In this document: piece by piece, positions 57,589-64,000 of the stretch | How the letters are laid out: each line of letters begins with the position of its first letter | Numbering within the stretch: position 1 is the stretch's first letter | Assembly (NCBI RefSeq): GCF_022750635.1 | Contig: NZ_JAJKBG010000004.1 | Span: forward strand, 62,001 to 126,000 | Length of the DNA stretch: 64,000 nt | From: Brevundimonas pishanensis | GTDB lineage: Bacteria; Pseudomonadota; Alphaproteobacteria; Caulobacterales; Caulobacteraceae | Direction: 5' to 3' | Program-made: the position numbers and the translations under genes | Notes under the pieces: model-generated | Seen by the model: only the letters and a program-made list of their open reading frames with translations | What the model was told of the DNA's origin: nothing | Databases searched by the model: none

Positions 57589-57914
57589 GCTTCTTCGCCT
57601 TCTTCCGCTTCTTCAGCGGCGAACTCTTCGGCGGTCACATACTCGGGACCTTGGCTGTCCAGCACCCACAGGCCCTTGAAGGACGGGTGTTCAGGCGTCA
57701 GGTCTTCGTCGATCAGGTCACCTTCGAAAACGCCAATGTTGCTGTAGTCGAAGTCGATCTCGGCCTGGGCGGCGATTTCGATCATTTCTTCGGCCATGCG
57801 GCGCGAATAGCCAATGGCTTCGGAAGCGTCGATGAACTCGTCGGTCAGAGAGTTGATCTCTGCCTCTTCCTTGCCTTGGGTCGCGGTGGTCGTGACGATG
57901 GTATAGACGGGCAT
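57585..57914 (-). CDS. Acidic hypothetical protein
   Basis: A 109-residue cytoplasmic protein that I do not recognise. It begins MPVYTIVTTTATQGKEEAEINSL, has a helix EFIDASEAIGYSRRMAEEMIEIAAQAEI and a strand DFDYSNIGVFEGDLIDE. It finishes in a very acidic tail (EEFAAEEAEEGEEA). It has no signal peptide. AGAGAG precedes the ATG. The strong ribosome-binding region, good terminator and biased codon use suggest that it is a real, well expressed gene. Confidence 0.65.
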   Translation of the reverse strand: MPVYTIVTTTATQGKEEAEINSLTDEFIDASEAIGYSRRMAEEMIEIAAQAEIDFDYSNIGVFEGDLIDEDLTPEHPSFKGLWVLDSQGPEYVTAEEFAAEEAEEGEEA

Positions 57915-58028
57915 AGTACTCTCTCTTAGCTGTGGCCCCTCACCTAGCCTGTTTAGCGGGTGAAGGCTTCGCCTAATGCGCGAAAACGCCCCGTGAAGAT
58001 CACAAAAGCGGGATAACTGAGCCGGACC

Positions 58029-59108
58029 TTAGTCCTTGCGGCCCTTATAGTCGCGTTTGGTCGCACGATAGTTTTTCTGCTGTGACGCCGTCCGGCGACG
58101 TTCGGCCTCTTTGGCGATGCGTTCGGCCTTTTCCTTTTTGCCCGCGGACTCAAGGGTCAGCTTCACAAAGTGCTCCCAGCGGTCCTTGGCCAGATCGCCA
58201 TTGGCAATGGCCGCCTGAACCGCGCAACCCGGCTCGGTGCCATGACCACAGTTACTAAAACGGCACTCGGTCGTCAGTTGCTCGATGTCGTCGAACACCT
58301 CGCTGACGCCTTCGTCCGTGTCGATCAGGCCGACTTCGCGGATACCGGGGGTGTCAATCAGCATTCCGCCGGACGGCAGGACAATCAGCTCGCGATGGCT
58401 GGTGGTGTGGCGACCCTGATCGTCGGTCTCGCGCACCTCGCGGGTGACCATGCGGTCCTCGTCCAACAAGGTGTTCACCAGCGTGGACTTGCCCACGCCC
58501 GACGACCCAATCAGCACGCAGGTCTGGCCCGGCTTCACCATCGACAGGAACGCATCCAGCCCCGCCCCCGTGTGCGACGATACGGCCAGCACCGGAGCGG
58601 CGGCGTCCAATGCGGCGACCTCTTCGATCTTGGGCTGGGCATCGTCCACCAGATCGGCCTTAGTCAGCACCACGACGGGTTGCGCCCCGCTCTGGCGCAC
58701 AGCGGCCAAATAACGCTCGATCCGGCGCACGTTCATGTCGGCGTTCAGCGAGGTGACGATGAAGGCCACATCGACATTGGCGGCGATAATCTGGCTGGCG
58801 CGCGAGGCATCTTCGATGGCGCGGCGCACCAGTGCCGATTTGCGCGGCAGAATAGCCTGAACCGTGCCGATACCGGCCTGCTCGTCCATCAACAGCGCGA
58901 CCCAGTCACCCACGCACGGCTGGCCGATGTCATCGGCCTCGTGCAGCAGGCGCCCTGTCGGACGTGCCGTGACCGGACCATCTTCGGTGATGACCGTATA
59001 GCTACCGCGCTGTTGAAGCACGACACGTCCGGCGATGTAGCCGGATGCTGCATATTTGCTGTCAAATGCCGAGGCGAAATGCTCTGACCAACCATAGCGA
59101 TCGATCAT
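58029..59108 (-). CDS. rsgA: Small ribosomal subunit biogenesis GTPase RsgA
   Basis: A circularly permuted GTPase that checks late 30S assembly. The 359 residues have an OB fold (about 20-95), the G domain in order G4 (TKADLV), G1 (IGSSGVGKSTLVNTLL), G2 and G3 (DTPGIRE), and the zinc site CRFSNCGHGTEPGCAV. A basic C-terminal tail follows (ERRRTASQQKNYRATKRDYKGRKD). The start at 59108 (MIDRYGWSE) follows the family. The queF gene lies 34 bases upstream. Confidence 0.95.
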   Translation of the reverse strand: MIDRYGWSEHFASAFDSKYAASGYIAGRVVLQQRGSYTVITEDGPVTARPTGRLLHEADDIGQPCVGDWVALLMDEQAGIGTVQAILPRKSALVRRAIEDASRASQIIAANVDVAFIVTSLNADMNVRRIERYLAAVRQSGAQPVVVLTKADLVDDAQPKIEEVAALDAAAPVLAVSSHTGAGLDAFLSMVKPGQTCVLIGSSGVGKSTLVNTLLDEDRMVTREVRETDDQGRHTTSHRELIVLPSGGMLIDTPGIREVGLIDTDEGVSEVFDDIEQLTTECRFSNCGHGTEPGCAVQAAIANGDLAKDRWEHFVKLTLESAGKKEKAERIAKEAERRRTASQQKNYRATKRDYKGRKD

Positions 59109-59142
59109 TGCGGGACACTCCAGTTGATTGCGCTGAACGGCA

Positions 59143-59604
59143 TCAACCGCGACCGCGATAGGTCGCGACGCCCTGTTCCGGAATCCAGACACCTTCCGGT
59201 GCCGGACCGGTCTGCCAGAAGACGTCGATCGGGATACCACCGCGCGGATACCAGTAACCACCGATGCGCAGCCACTTCGGTTGCAGCAAGTCGGCCAGAC
59301 GACGACCGATCGACACGGTGCAATCCTCATGGAATGCACCGTGGTTACGGAATGACGTCAGGTACAGTTTCAGCGACTTGGACTCGACCAGCCAATCGCC
59401 GGGAATGTAGTCGATCACCAGATGCGCAAAATCCGGCTGACCCGTCACGGGGCACAGGCTGGTGAACTCCGGCGCGGTGAAGCGTGCAACGTACATCGTG
59501 TCGTTGTGCGGGTTCGGTACCCGCTCTAGCACGGCCTCTTCAGGATTGGTCGGAGCCCCGATCTGGGTACCGAGCTGGGAAAGGCCGTCTGTGTAGTGCG
59601 ACAT
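59143..59604 (-). CDS. queF: NADPH-dependent 7-cyano-7-deazaguanine reductase
   Basis: QueF reduces preQ0 to preQ1 in queuosine synthesis. The 153 residues match the short unimodular type. The nucleophile Cys is in [14 protein letters not shown], and the signature is [24 protein letters not shown] further conserved [21 protein letters not shown] lies near the end. No preQ1 riboswitch was recognised in the 85 bases upstream. It is divergent from a TonB-C-like gene. Confidence 0.96.
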   Translation of the reverse strand: MSHYTDGLSQLGTQIGAPTNPEEAVLERVPNPHNDTMYVARFTAPEFTSLCPVTGQPDFAHLVIDYIPGDWLVESKSLKLYLTSFRNHGAFHEDCTVSIGRRLADLLQPKWLRIGGYWYPRGGIPIDVFWQTGPAPEGVWIPEQGVATYRGRG

Positions 59605-59689
59605 GGATTACCGTAGATTTGTTTGTGTCTTGCGTCGATCCGGCGAACACGGCCAGTCTGCGACGCAGGGATGTTCAGGACCACATAAG

Positions 59690-60165
59690 ATGAGAAGCTT
59701 CTCGGTTCAAATCATTGCCGTGGTCGGGATGATTTTCTCACTGGTTTTGATGGTCCGCTATTGGGACGAAAGGATGCCTCCTGTGCCGTGCCATCGCTCC
59801 CTTCGTTGGAGACGATAGGCGGCAGCTTTAGCAATTTTTCAGACCGTGAACCCGTCTGTCCTTCCGCGCCAAGCGGCGAAACTGCGACCAGTGCTCCCGG
59901 TTGGTCCATCCCGCCCGCACCCAGAGAAAGTGATTTCCCGCAAGCGGCGCTTGATGAAGGCCTGAGCGGCGTGGCGTCGGTACAGTGCTTGGCCCGTGCC
60001 GACGGTCGGGTCACCGACTGTCAGGTCGTAGAGGAAACGCCAACCGGATACGGCTTTGGTGACAGCGCAGTCCGCATCGTTCAACGCGGGTGCCTCCCCC
60101 CCTCCCCCTTGTGGGAGGACGGAGCAGCGTTCACTGTTCGCATCCCGTTTACGCTGTCAGATTGA
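59690..60165 (+). pseudogene. TonB-C-like protein, apparently frameshifted
   Basis: An ATG at 59690 opens a frame with a good membrane anchor (SVQIIAVVGMIFSLVLMV, about residues 5-22), but this frame stops at 59818. The rest is in another frame, open from a TTG at 59761 to 60165. That part carries the domain PRESDFPQAALDEGLSGVASVQCLARADGRVTDCQVV...FTVRIPF, similar to the TonB C-terminal fold. One base change between about 59770 and 59815 would give a single membrane-anchored protein like its neighbour at 60177. Alternatively the TTG start makes a cytoplasmic 134-residue protein. Function is unknown; such proteins are common in Caulobacterales and sphingomonads. Confidence 0.55.
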
Positions 60166-60176
60166 AGAACACCGCC

Positions 60177-60818
60177 ATGCGCCCCTCTTTGAATACCCTT
60201 CTCCTGACAACCATCCTCGCGGGTTCCGGGATTTTGGCGGTCCCGGCGCAGTCGCAAGTTCGCTGGAAAACTCCGCCCTCAGCTGCCGAGATGCCGCAAC
60301 GCGCCCTTGAAGACGGCGTATCGGGAACGGCGACCGTGAATTGCACCGCCACTGCACAGGGCGTCGTGGATAACTGTCAAATCGAGAGCGAGAGCCCAGA
60401 AGGCTACAGCTTCGGACAGGCGGCGGCACAGTTCGTCCAAAGCGGCATCCTTGAGCCCTCCGCCGACGGCCAGCCAATCGGACCATTTCGCATTCGTATA
60501 CCTTTCAACGTCGAAGACGTCGCGCCAGCCCAGTTGGAAAATCCATCATGGCGTATACCGCCGCGTATCGGTGTCTCGGATTTTCCTCAGCGGGCCTTGA
60601 ATGCCGGCGTATCTGGCGGGGCAATAGTCCAATGCAACGCGTCGGCAGAAGGTGTGCCCCAAAACTGTATCGTACTTGACGAACAGCCCGCGAGAATGGG
60701 CTTTGGGGAAGCGGCGGTGCGAATAGTGCAGCGTGGGCGCTTGAAGAAATCAGGCGATTGGCTTCCAGGGGCCCGGTTCACGGTGCGCATACCGTTCAAT
60801 CTTAGCAATTCCTTCTGA
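60177..60818 (+). CDS. Secreted protein with two TonB-C-like domains
   Basis: A 213-residue periplasmic protein. The signal peptide (MRPSLNTLLLTTILAGSG..., cleavage near PAQSQ) is followed by two similar units. The first (about 30-115) has EMPQRALEDGVSGTATVNCTATAQGVVDNCQIESESPEGYSFGQAA. The second (about 125-213) has DFPQRALNAGVSGGAIVQCNASAEGVPQNCIVLDEQPARMGFGEAA. Each has two Cys and the TonB_C-like YP..A...G..G.V...C.V...G pattern. It starts 11 bases after the preceding paralogue, so they are one operon. There is no TonB anchor or Pro-rich stalk, so it is not a full TonB. Confidence 0.7.
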   Translation: MRPSLNTLLLTTILAGSGILAVPAQSQVRWKTPPSAAEMPQRALEDGVSGTATVNCTATAQGVVDNCQIESESPEGYSFGQAAAQFVQSGILEPSADGQPIGPFRIRIPFNVEDVAPAQLENPSWRIPPRIGVSDFPQRALNAGVSGGAIVQCNASAEGVPQNCIVLDEQPARMGFGEAAVRIVQRGRLKKSGDWLPGARFTVRIPFNLSNSF

Positions 60819-60881
60819 CGGCCTCGCCTTGGCGCGAAACCGTGGTATCCGTAGCGAAACAAAACGCACTGGAGGAACCGC

Positions 60882-61808
60882 ATGGCCTTTCCCGCCTCGT
60901 TGCAAAAGGGCCTGAAGCTGCCCGTCATCTCGTCGCCGATGTTTCTGGTCTCGGGGCCGGATCTGGTGGTCGAGGCGTGCAATAACGGGGTGATCGGCAC
61001 CTTCCCGTCGCTCAACCAGCGCACCACCGAGGGCTATCGTGACTGGCTGAAAGAGATCAAATCACGCCTGAACCCCGACGCGGCGGCGTTCGGGGTGAAC
61101 CACATCGTTCACAACACCAACGGCCGATTGATGGCCGATCTGGAAGTTACCATCGAGGAAGAAGTTCCTCTGGTGATCACCTCGCTCGGCGCAGTTGCGG
61201 ATGTGGTGAAGGCGGTTCAGGGGTATGGCGGAAAGGTCTTTCACGACATCGCCACCGTGCGCCATGCACAGAAAGCCGCAGAGGCCGGCGTTGACGGCCT
61301 GATCCTCGTGGCGGGCGGCGCGGGTGGCCACGCAGGCATCATCAATCCGTTCGCTCTGGTCAACGAGGTGCGCAGTTTCTTCGACGGCACCATCATTCTG
61401 GCGGGCGCGATCTCGACGGGACGCGATGTCGCAGCAGCCCTGATGATGGGTGCCGACTTCGCCTACATGGGCACGCGTTTCATCAACACGACCGAGGCGC
61501 AGGCCGACCCGGCCTATCAGCAGATGATCATCGACAGCGGCGCGACCGACATCGTGCACACGCCCGCCGTCTCCGGTATCCCCGCGAATTTTATGACGAA
61601 ATCTCTGATAGAGAATGGCATCGACCCGCGCGCACTGCCCGAGCATAAGCTGGACATGGGCGAAGAGGCCAAGGCATGGAAGACCGTCTGGTCCGCAGGA
61701 CACGGCGTTGCAGCCATCCACGATGTCGTGCCCGTAGCTCAACTGATTGATCGGTTGGCTGACGAATTTAAATCTGCCGGTTCGGAATTTGACACAAAAC
61801 GTAGATAA
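60882..61808 (+). CDS. Nitronate monooxygenase-like flavin oxidoreductase
   Basis: A 308-residue FMN protein of the nitronate monooxygenase/2-nitropropane dioxygenase family. Typical segments are LPVISSPMFLVSGPDLVVEACNNGVIGTFPSLN, VAGGAGGHAGIINPFALV (flavin-binding and the catalytic His region) and ILAGAISTGRDVAAALMMGADFAYMGTRFINTTEA. Family members oxidise alkyl nitronates or reduce quinones, so the substrate is open. GGAGG precedes the ATG. It is followed by the tandem TorF-like genes. Confidence 0.9.
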   Translation: MAFPASLQKGLKLPVISSPMFLVSGPDLVVEACNNGVIGTFPSLNQRTTEGYRDWLKEIKSRLNPDAAAFGVNHIVHNTNGRLMADLEVTIEEEVPLVITSLGAVADVVKAVQGYGGKVFHDIATVRHAQKAAEAGVDGLILVAGGAGGHAGIINPFALVNEVRSFFDGTIILAGAISTGRDVAAALMMGADFAYMGTRFINTTEAQADPAYQQMIIDSGATDIVHTPAVSGIPANFMTKSLIENGIDPRALPEHKLDMGEEAKAWKTVWSAGHGVAAIHDVVPVAQLIDRLADEFKSAGSEFDTKRR

Positions 61809-61844
61809 CGGGGGCAATCCCATTTTCGACGCTTTGGAGTCCCC

Positions 61845-62531
61845 ATGCGCCTGAACGCCCTTCGCCTCCCTCTTGCTCTGTTGGCTGCTTCTCTGGCCCT
61901 GCCCGCTGCGGCTCACGCCCAGTCGTGGGATGTGACTCTCGGCGCCGGTACCGACAACCGCTCCAAGGACGCCTCGAAGTCGAATGGCGAAGCCTTCGTC
62001 TCGGGCGAAGCGCAGTGGAACAGCGCAGACGGCTTCTTCTACGCGGGTCCAGCGTTCGAAACGGTCAAGAGCAATGGCTCGAACATTGAGGTTGAGATTG
62101 GCGGCGGTATCCGTCCCCAATGGGCTGGCTTCGATTTCGACCTGAACGCCGTGCACAAATGGCGTCTGGATTCCAATCCGGGCGTGGATGACGACGCGTG
62201 GGAATTCACTGCCGACATGAAGCGTTCGATCGGCCCTGCCAGCGCGCGTCTGCGGCTACAGCACTCGCCGGACGGCACCGGTTCGGTCAAGCAATGGACC
62301 TGGGTCTCGGCCCGCGCAGGTTGGGACTTTAACGACAAGCTGAACGCCAGCGCCGAACTGGGCTATCGCGATCAGACCAACGCCGTCAGCTATACCGGCT
62401 ATAATGTCGGCGTGTCCTATCTGCTGACCCAGGAACTGGAACTGGACGTTCGCTGGCACGGCACCGACGCCGACGAACCGGGCGAACAGTACAAGGACGC
62501 TCTGGTAGCGACCGTCGCCTACATGTTCTAG
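61845..62531 (+). CDS. TorF-like putative porin, copy 1
   Basis: A 228-residue outer-membrane beta-barrel. The signal peptide ends at AAAHAQS (about residue 26). Alternating strands follow, among them WDVTLGAGTDNRSKDASKSNGEAFVSGEAQW, and the protein ends LVATVAYMF with the C-terminal Phe of barrel proteins. It matches the Gcw_chp/TorF putative porin pattern. The next gene encodes a clear paralogue, so this is a tandem duplication. Channel activity is inferred. Confidence 0.82.
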   Translation: MRLNALRLPLALLAASLALPAAAHAQSWDVTLGAGTDNRSKDASKSNGEAFVSGEAQWNSADGFFYAGPAFETVKSNGSNIEVEIGGGIRPQWAGFDFDLNAVHKWRLDSNPGVDDDAWEFTADMKRSIGPASARLRLQHSPDGTGSVKQWTWVSARAGWDFNDKLNASAELGYRDQTNAVSYTGYNVGVSYLLTQELELDVRWHGTDADEPGEQYKDALVATVAYMF

Positions 62532-62555
62532 GGGGTCCCCAACAGGACTTTCGGG

Positions 62556-62576
62556 CGGCCCCTTCGGGGCCGTTTC
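62556..62576 (+). terminator. Weak terminator after TorF-like copy 1
   Basis: CGGCCCC and GGGGCCG form a 7-bp stem with a three-base loop, followed by TTTCC. The short T run suggests partial termination. Confidence 0.45.
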
Positions 62577-62657
62577 CAATTCTAAGTAGTTTCAACAGGT
62601 TGCCATAGCCTAACAGCAAAGCTACCCCGCGCGTCCTTTTAGTACCGCGGAGTATCC

Positions 62658-63350
62658 ATGCGCCTGCATTCCACCCTGATCGCCCTCACCCTTGCCGCCG
62701 CTGCGGTTGCCCCTGCCAGCGTTGCCCAAGCCCAATCGGGGACCTTCAGCTTCGCCGTGGGCGCAGGTTCTGACAACCGCCAGCGTGACGTGTCCAAGTC
62801 GGAAGGCGACGCCTATACGTGGGGCCGCGCGACCTGGAACAGCAACAGCAAGGCCTTCTACGCCCAAGCCGCCTATGAAACGCTAGATATGGGCGGTGCC
62901 GATCTCGGTCTTGCAGCCTTCACCGGTATTCGTACGCAGGTTGCTGGCTTCGATGCCGATATCCAGATCAGTTATAAGGCTCTGATCGACGCCAGTCCTG
63001 CTTTCGATGACGACACCTTCGAAACCAAGGTTGACCTCACCCGCACCTATGGCAAGACCCGCACCCGCCTGCGCGCCGAGTATTCGCCGGACGGCCTGGG
63101 TGCGACCGAAGAGTGGGTCTGGGTCTCGGCCTATGCGGCCTATCCGCTGACCCGCAAGCTGTCGGTTTCGGGCGAGATCGGTTACCGCGACCAAGCCTCG
63201 AACATCGACTACACCGGCTATAACGCGGGCGTCACCTACGCCATCACGCCGCAAGTCGGCGTGGACGTGCGCTGGCACGGCACTGACGCCGATATTCCGG
63301 TCGCTGCCCACAAGGACAGCATCGTCGCCAATCTGAGCTATGCGTTCTGA
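62658..63350 (+). CDS. TorF-like putative porin, copy 2
   Basis: A 230-residue paralogue of the protein encoded at 61845. The signal peptide ends near VAQAQSG. The shared motifs are GAGSDNRQRDVSKSEGDAY, YSPDGLGATEEWVWVSA, GEIGYRDQASNIDYTGYNAGVTY and VDVRWHGTDADIP, and the C-terminus is VANLSYAF. The two copies are similar along the full length with changed surface loops. It ends in a strong terminator. Confidence 0.82.
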   Translation: MRLHSTLIALTLAAAAVAPASVAQAQSGTFSFAVGAGSDNRQRDVSKSEGDAYTWGRATWNSNSKAFYAQAAYETLDMGGADLGLAAFTGIRTQVAGFDADIQISYKALIDASPAFDDDTFETKVDLTRTYGKTRTRLRAEYSPDGLGATEEWVWVSAYAAYPLTRKLSVSGEIGYRDQASNIDYTGYNAGVTYAITPQVGVDVRWHGTDADIPVAAHKDSIVANLSYAF

Positions 63351-63363
63351 TTGACGGATATGG

Positions 63364-63392
63364 AAAAGGGGGCCGATCAGGCCCCCTTTTTT
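63364..63392 (+). terminator. Bidirectional terminator at the end of the porin pair
   Basis: AAAAGGGGGCC and GGCCCCCTTTT form an 11-bp stem with loop GATCA and A/T runs on both sides. It can serve the plus-strand porin gene and the convergent channel gene. Confidence 0.9.
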
Positions 63393-64000
63393 AGTGCGCT
63401 AATGCCGGTCTTTCGGACGCAAGCGCCGAGAGCACGGCGGCCACATCCCCTCCAGTCGGTTGCTGCGCCAGTCGCAAACCGAACTCGTGCATGATGGCCA
63501 GCAGGTGATCGAAAATGTCCGACTGGATCGCCTCATATTCCGCCCACACCACCGTGTTGGTGAAGCAGTAGATCTCGAGCGGCAGGCCCGTCTCCGTCGG
63601 CTGCATCTGGCGAACCAGTTGCGTCATGCCGTGGTTCAGGCGCGGATGGCTGCGCAGGTAATGCTCAACATAGGCGCGGAACGTCCCAAGATTGGTCGCC
63701 CTGCGGGTGTTGATGGGGTCGCGTCCGTTCTCCACCAGTTGGGCGTTCCAGCGGTCCAGTTCTTCGGACTTGGAAGTCAGATAGTCGTCGATCAGCATGA
63801 TGCGGCGCATATGGCTGCGCTCTTCGTCGCTGAGGAAGCGCACGCTGTTCTGGTCGATCAGAAGCGAACGCTTGATGCGACGCCCGCCGCTTTCCTGCAT
63901 GCCGCGCCAGTTCTTGTAGGACTCGTTGATCAGCCTCCACGTCGGGATGGTGGTAATCGTCTTGTCCCAGTTCTGGACCTTTACGGTGTGCAGGGCGATG
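63391..64000 (-). CDS. MscS-like mechanosensitive channel, YbdG type (3' part)
   Basis: Only the C-terminal 202 residues are inside the window; the frame is open through position 64000. The segment TITTIPTWRLINESYKNWRGMQESGGRRIKRSLLID is the end of the MscS beta domain. ATNLGTFRAYVEHYLRSHPRLNHGMTQLVRQMQPTETGLPLEIYCFT and the final EYEAIQSDIFDHLLAIMHEFGLRLAQQPTG are typical of YbdG-like channels, which answer to mild osmotic stress. The pore helices lie outside the window. Confidence 0.9.
   Translation of the reverse strand, partial: IALHTVKVQNWDKTITTIPTWRLINESYKNWRGMQESGGRRIKRSLLIDQNSVRFLSDEERSHMRRIMLIDDYLTSKSEELDRWNAQLVENGRDPINTRRATNLGTFRAYVEHYLRSHPRLNHGMTQLVRQMQPTETGLPLEIYCFTNTVVWAEYEAIQSDIFDHLLAIMHEFGLRLAQQPTGGDVAAVLSALASERPALAH

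Noticed and set aside
59605-59689. Possible preQ1 riboswitch before queF
   Set aside because: The leader lacks the short GC hairpin followed by an A-rich tail and shows no pseudoknot pattern.

Overview
The window looks like chromosomal DNA of an alphaproteobacterium of the family Caulobacteraceae (Brevundimonas, Asticcacaulis or a relative). This rests on high GC with long antisense shadow frames, the yfgM-like/bamB/der order, a DUF6249-ECF sigma operon, TorF-type putative porins, many small lipoproteins and an M13 peptidase. No species can be fixed by eye. No rRNA, tRNA, CRISPR array, insertion sequence or prophage was seen.

Layout. 1-7180 is mostly housekeeping on the minus strand: an LprI-like secreted protein, the yfgM-like/bamB/der cluster (outer-membrane assembly and ribosome GTPase), an ECF sigma operon with two small membrane proteins, and an ArsC/Spx-like reductase. 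7250-9850 is an accessory patch, visibly richer in A+T, with a DUF2199 protein whose start appears frameshifted, orphan lipoproteins, and a 106-bp direct repeat that duplicates the 5' end of the ArsC-like gene. 10000-16100 holds a VIT-type metal transporter, small secreted proteins, a membrane-anchored glutamate-synthase-like protein and an XRE regulator operon. 16160-20490 is the phenylalanine/tyrosine degradation cluster: an Lrp-type regulator divergent from phhA, then hpd, hmgA and a small lipoprotein. 20690-29850 carries a MacAB-like efflux operon, an M13 peptidase divergent from a TrmB-type regulator with a perfect 9-bp inverted repeat between them, an APC amino-acid permease and an aldehyde dehydrogenase.

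29903-34073 is the most unusual part: a decayed autotransporter adhesin with about eight cadherin-like repeats and a C-terminal beta-barrel, broken by four frameshifts and one in-frame TAG and probably truncated at its 5' end. 34250-39680 is purine and RNA metabolism (guaA, a nucleosidase, an RsmB-type methyltransferase, a MAPEG protein, guaB). 39890-53350 mixes stress and envelope functions (tandem DUF2061, Ohr, rlmE, cyclophilin, M28 peptidase, pepP-lrgA-lrgB, prmA) with ligA next to a DnaQ-type exonuclease that shares its BRCT domain. 53430-64000 has a histone-H1-like Lys/Ala/Pro protein, cysE, rsgA, queF, two TonB-C-like proteins (the first apparently frameshifted), a nitronate monooxygenase-like enzyme, tandem TorF-like putative porins and the 3' part of a YbdG-like mechanosensitive channel.

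I did not find a clearly new multi-gene defence or biosynthetic system. The best leads are the decayed adhesin, the frameshift and duplication patch at 7-8 kb, the ECF/DUF6249 operon, the BRCT exonuclease beside ligA, the His-rich tandem DUF2061 protein, the histone-like protein with an amphipathic tail, and the palindrome between the M13 peptidase and TrmB genes.
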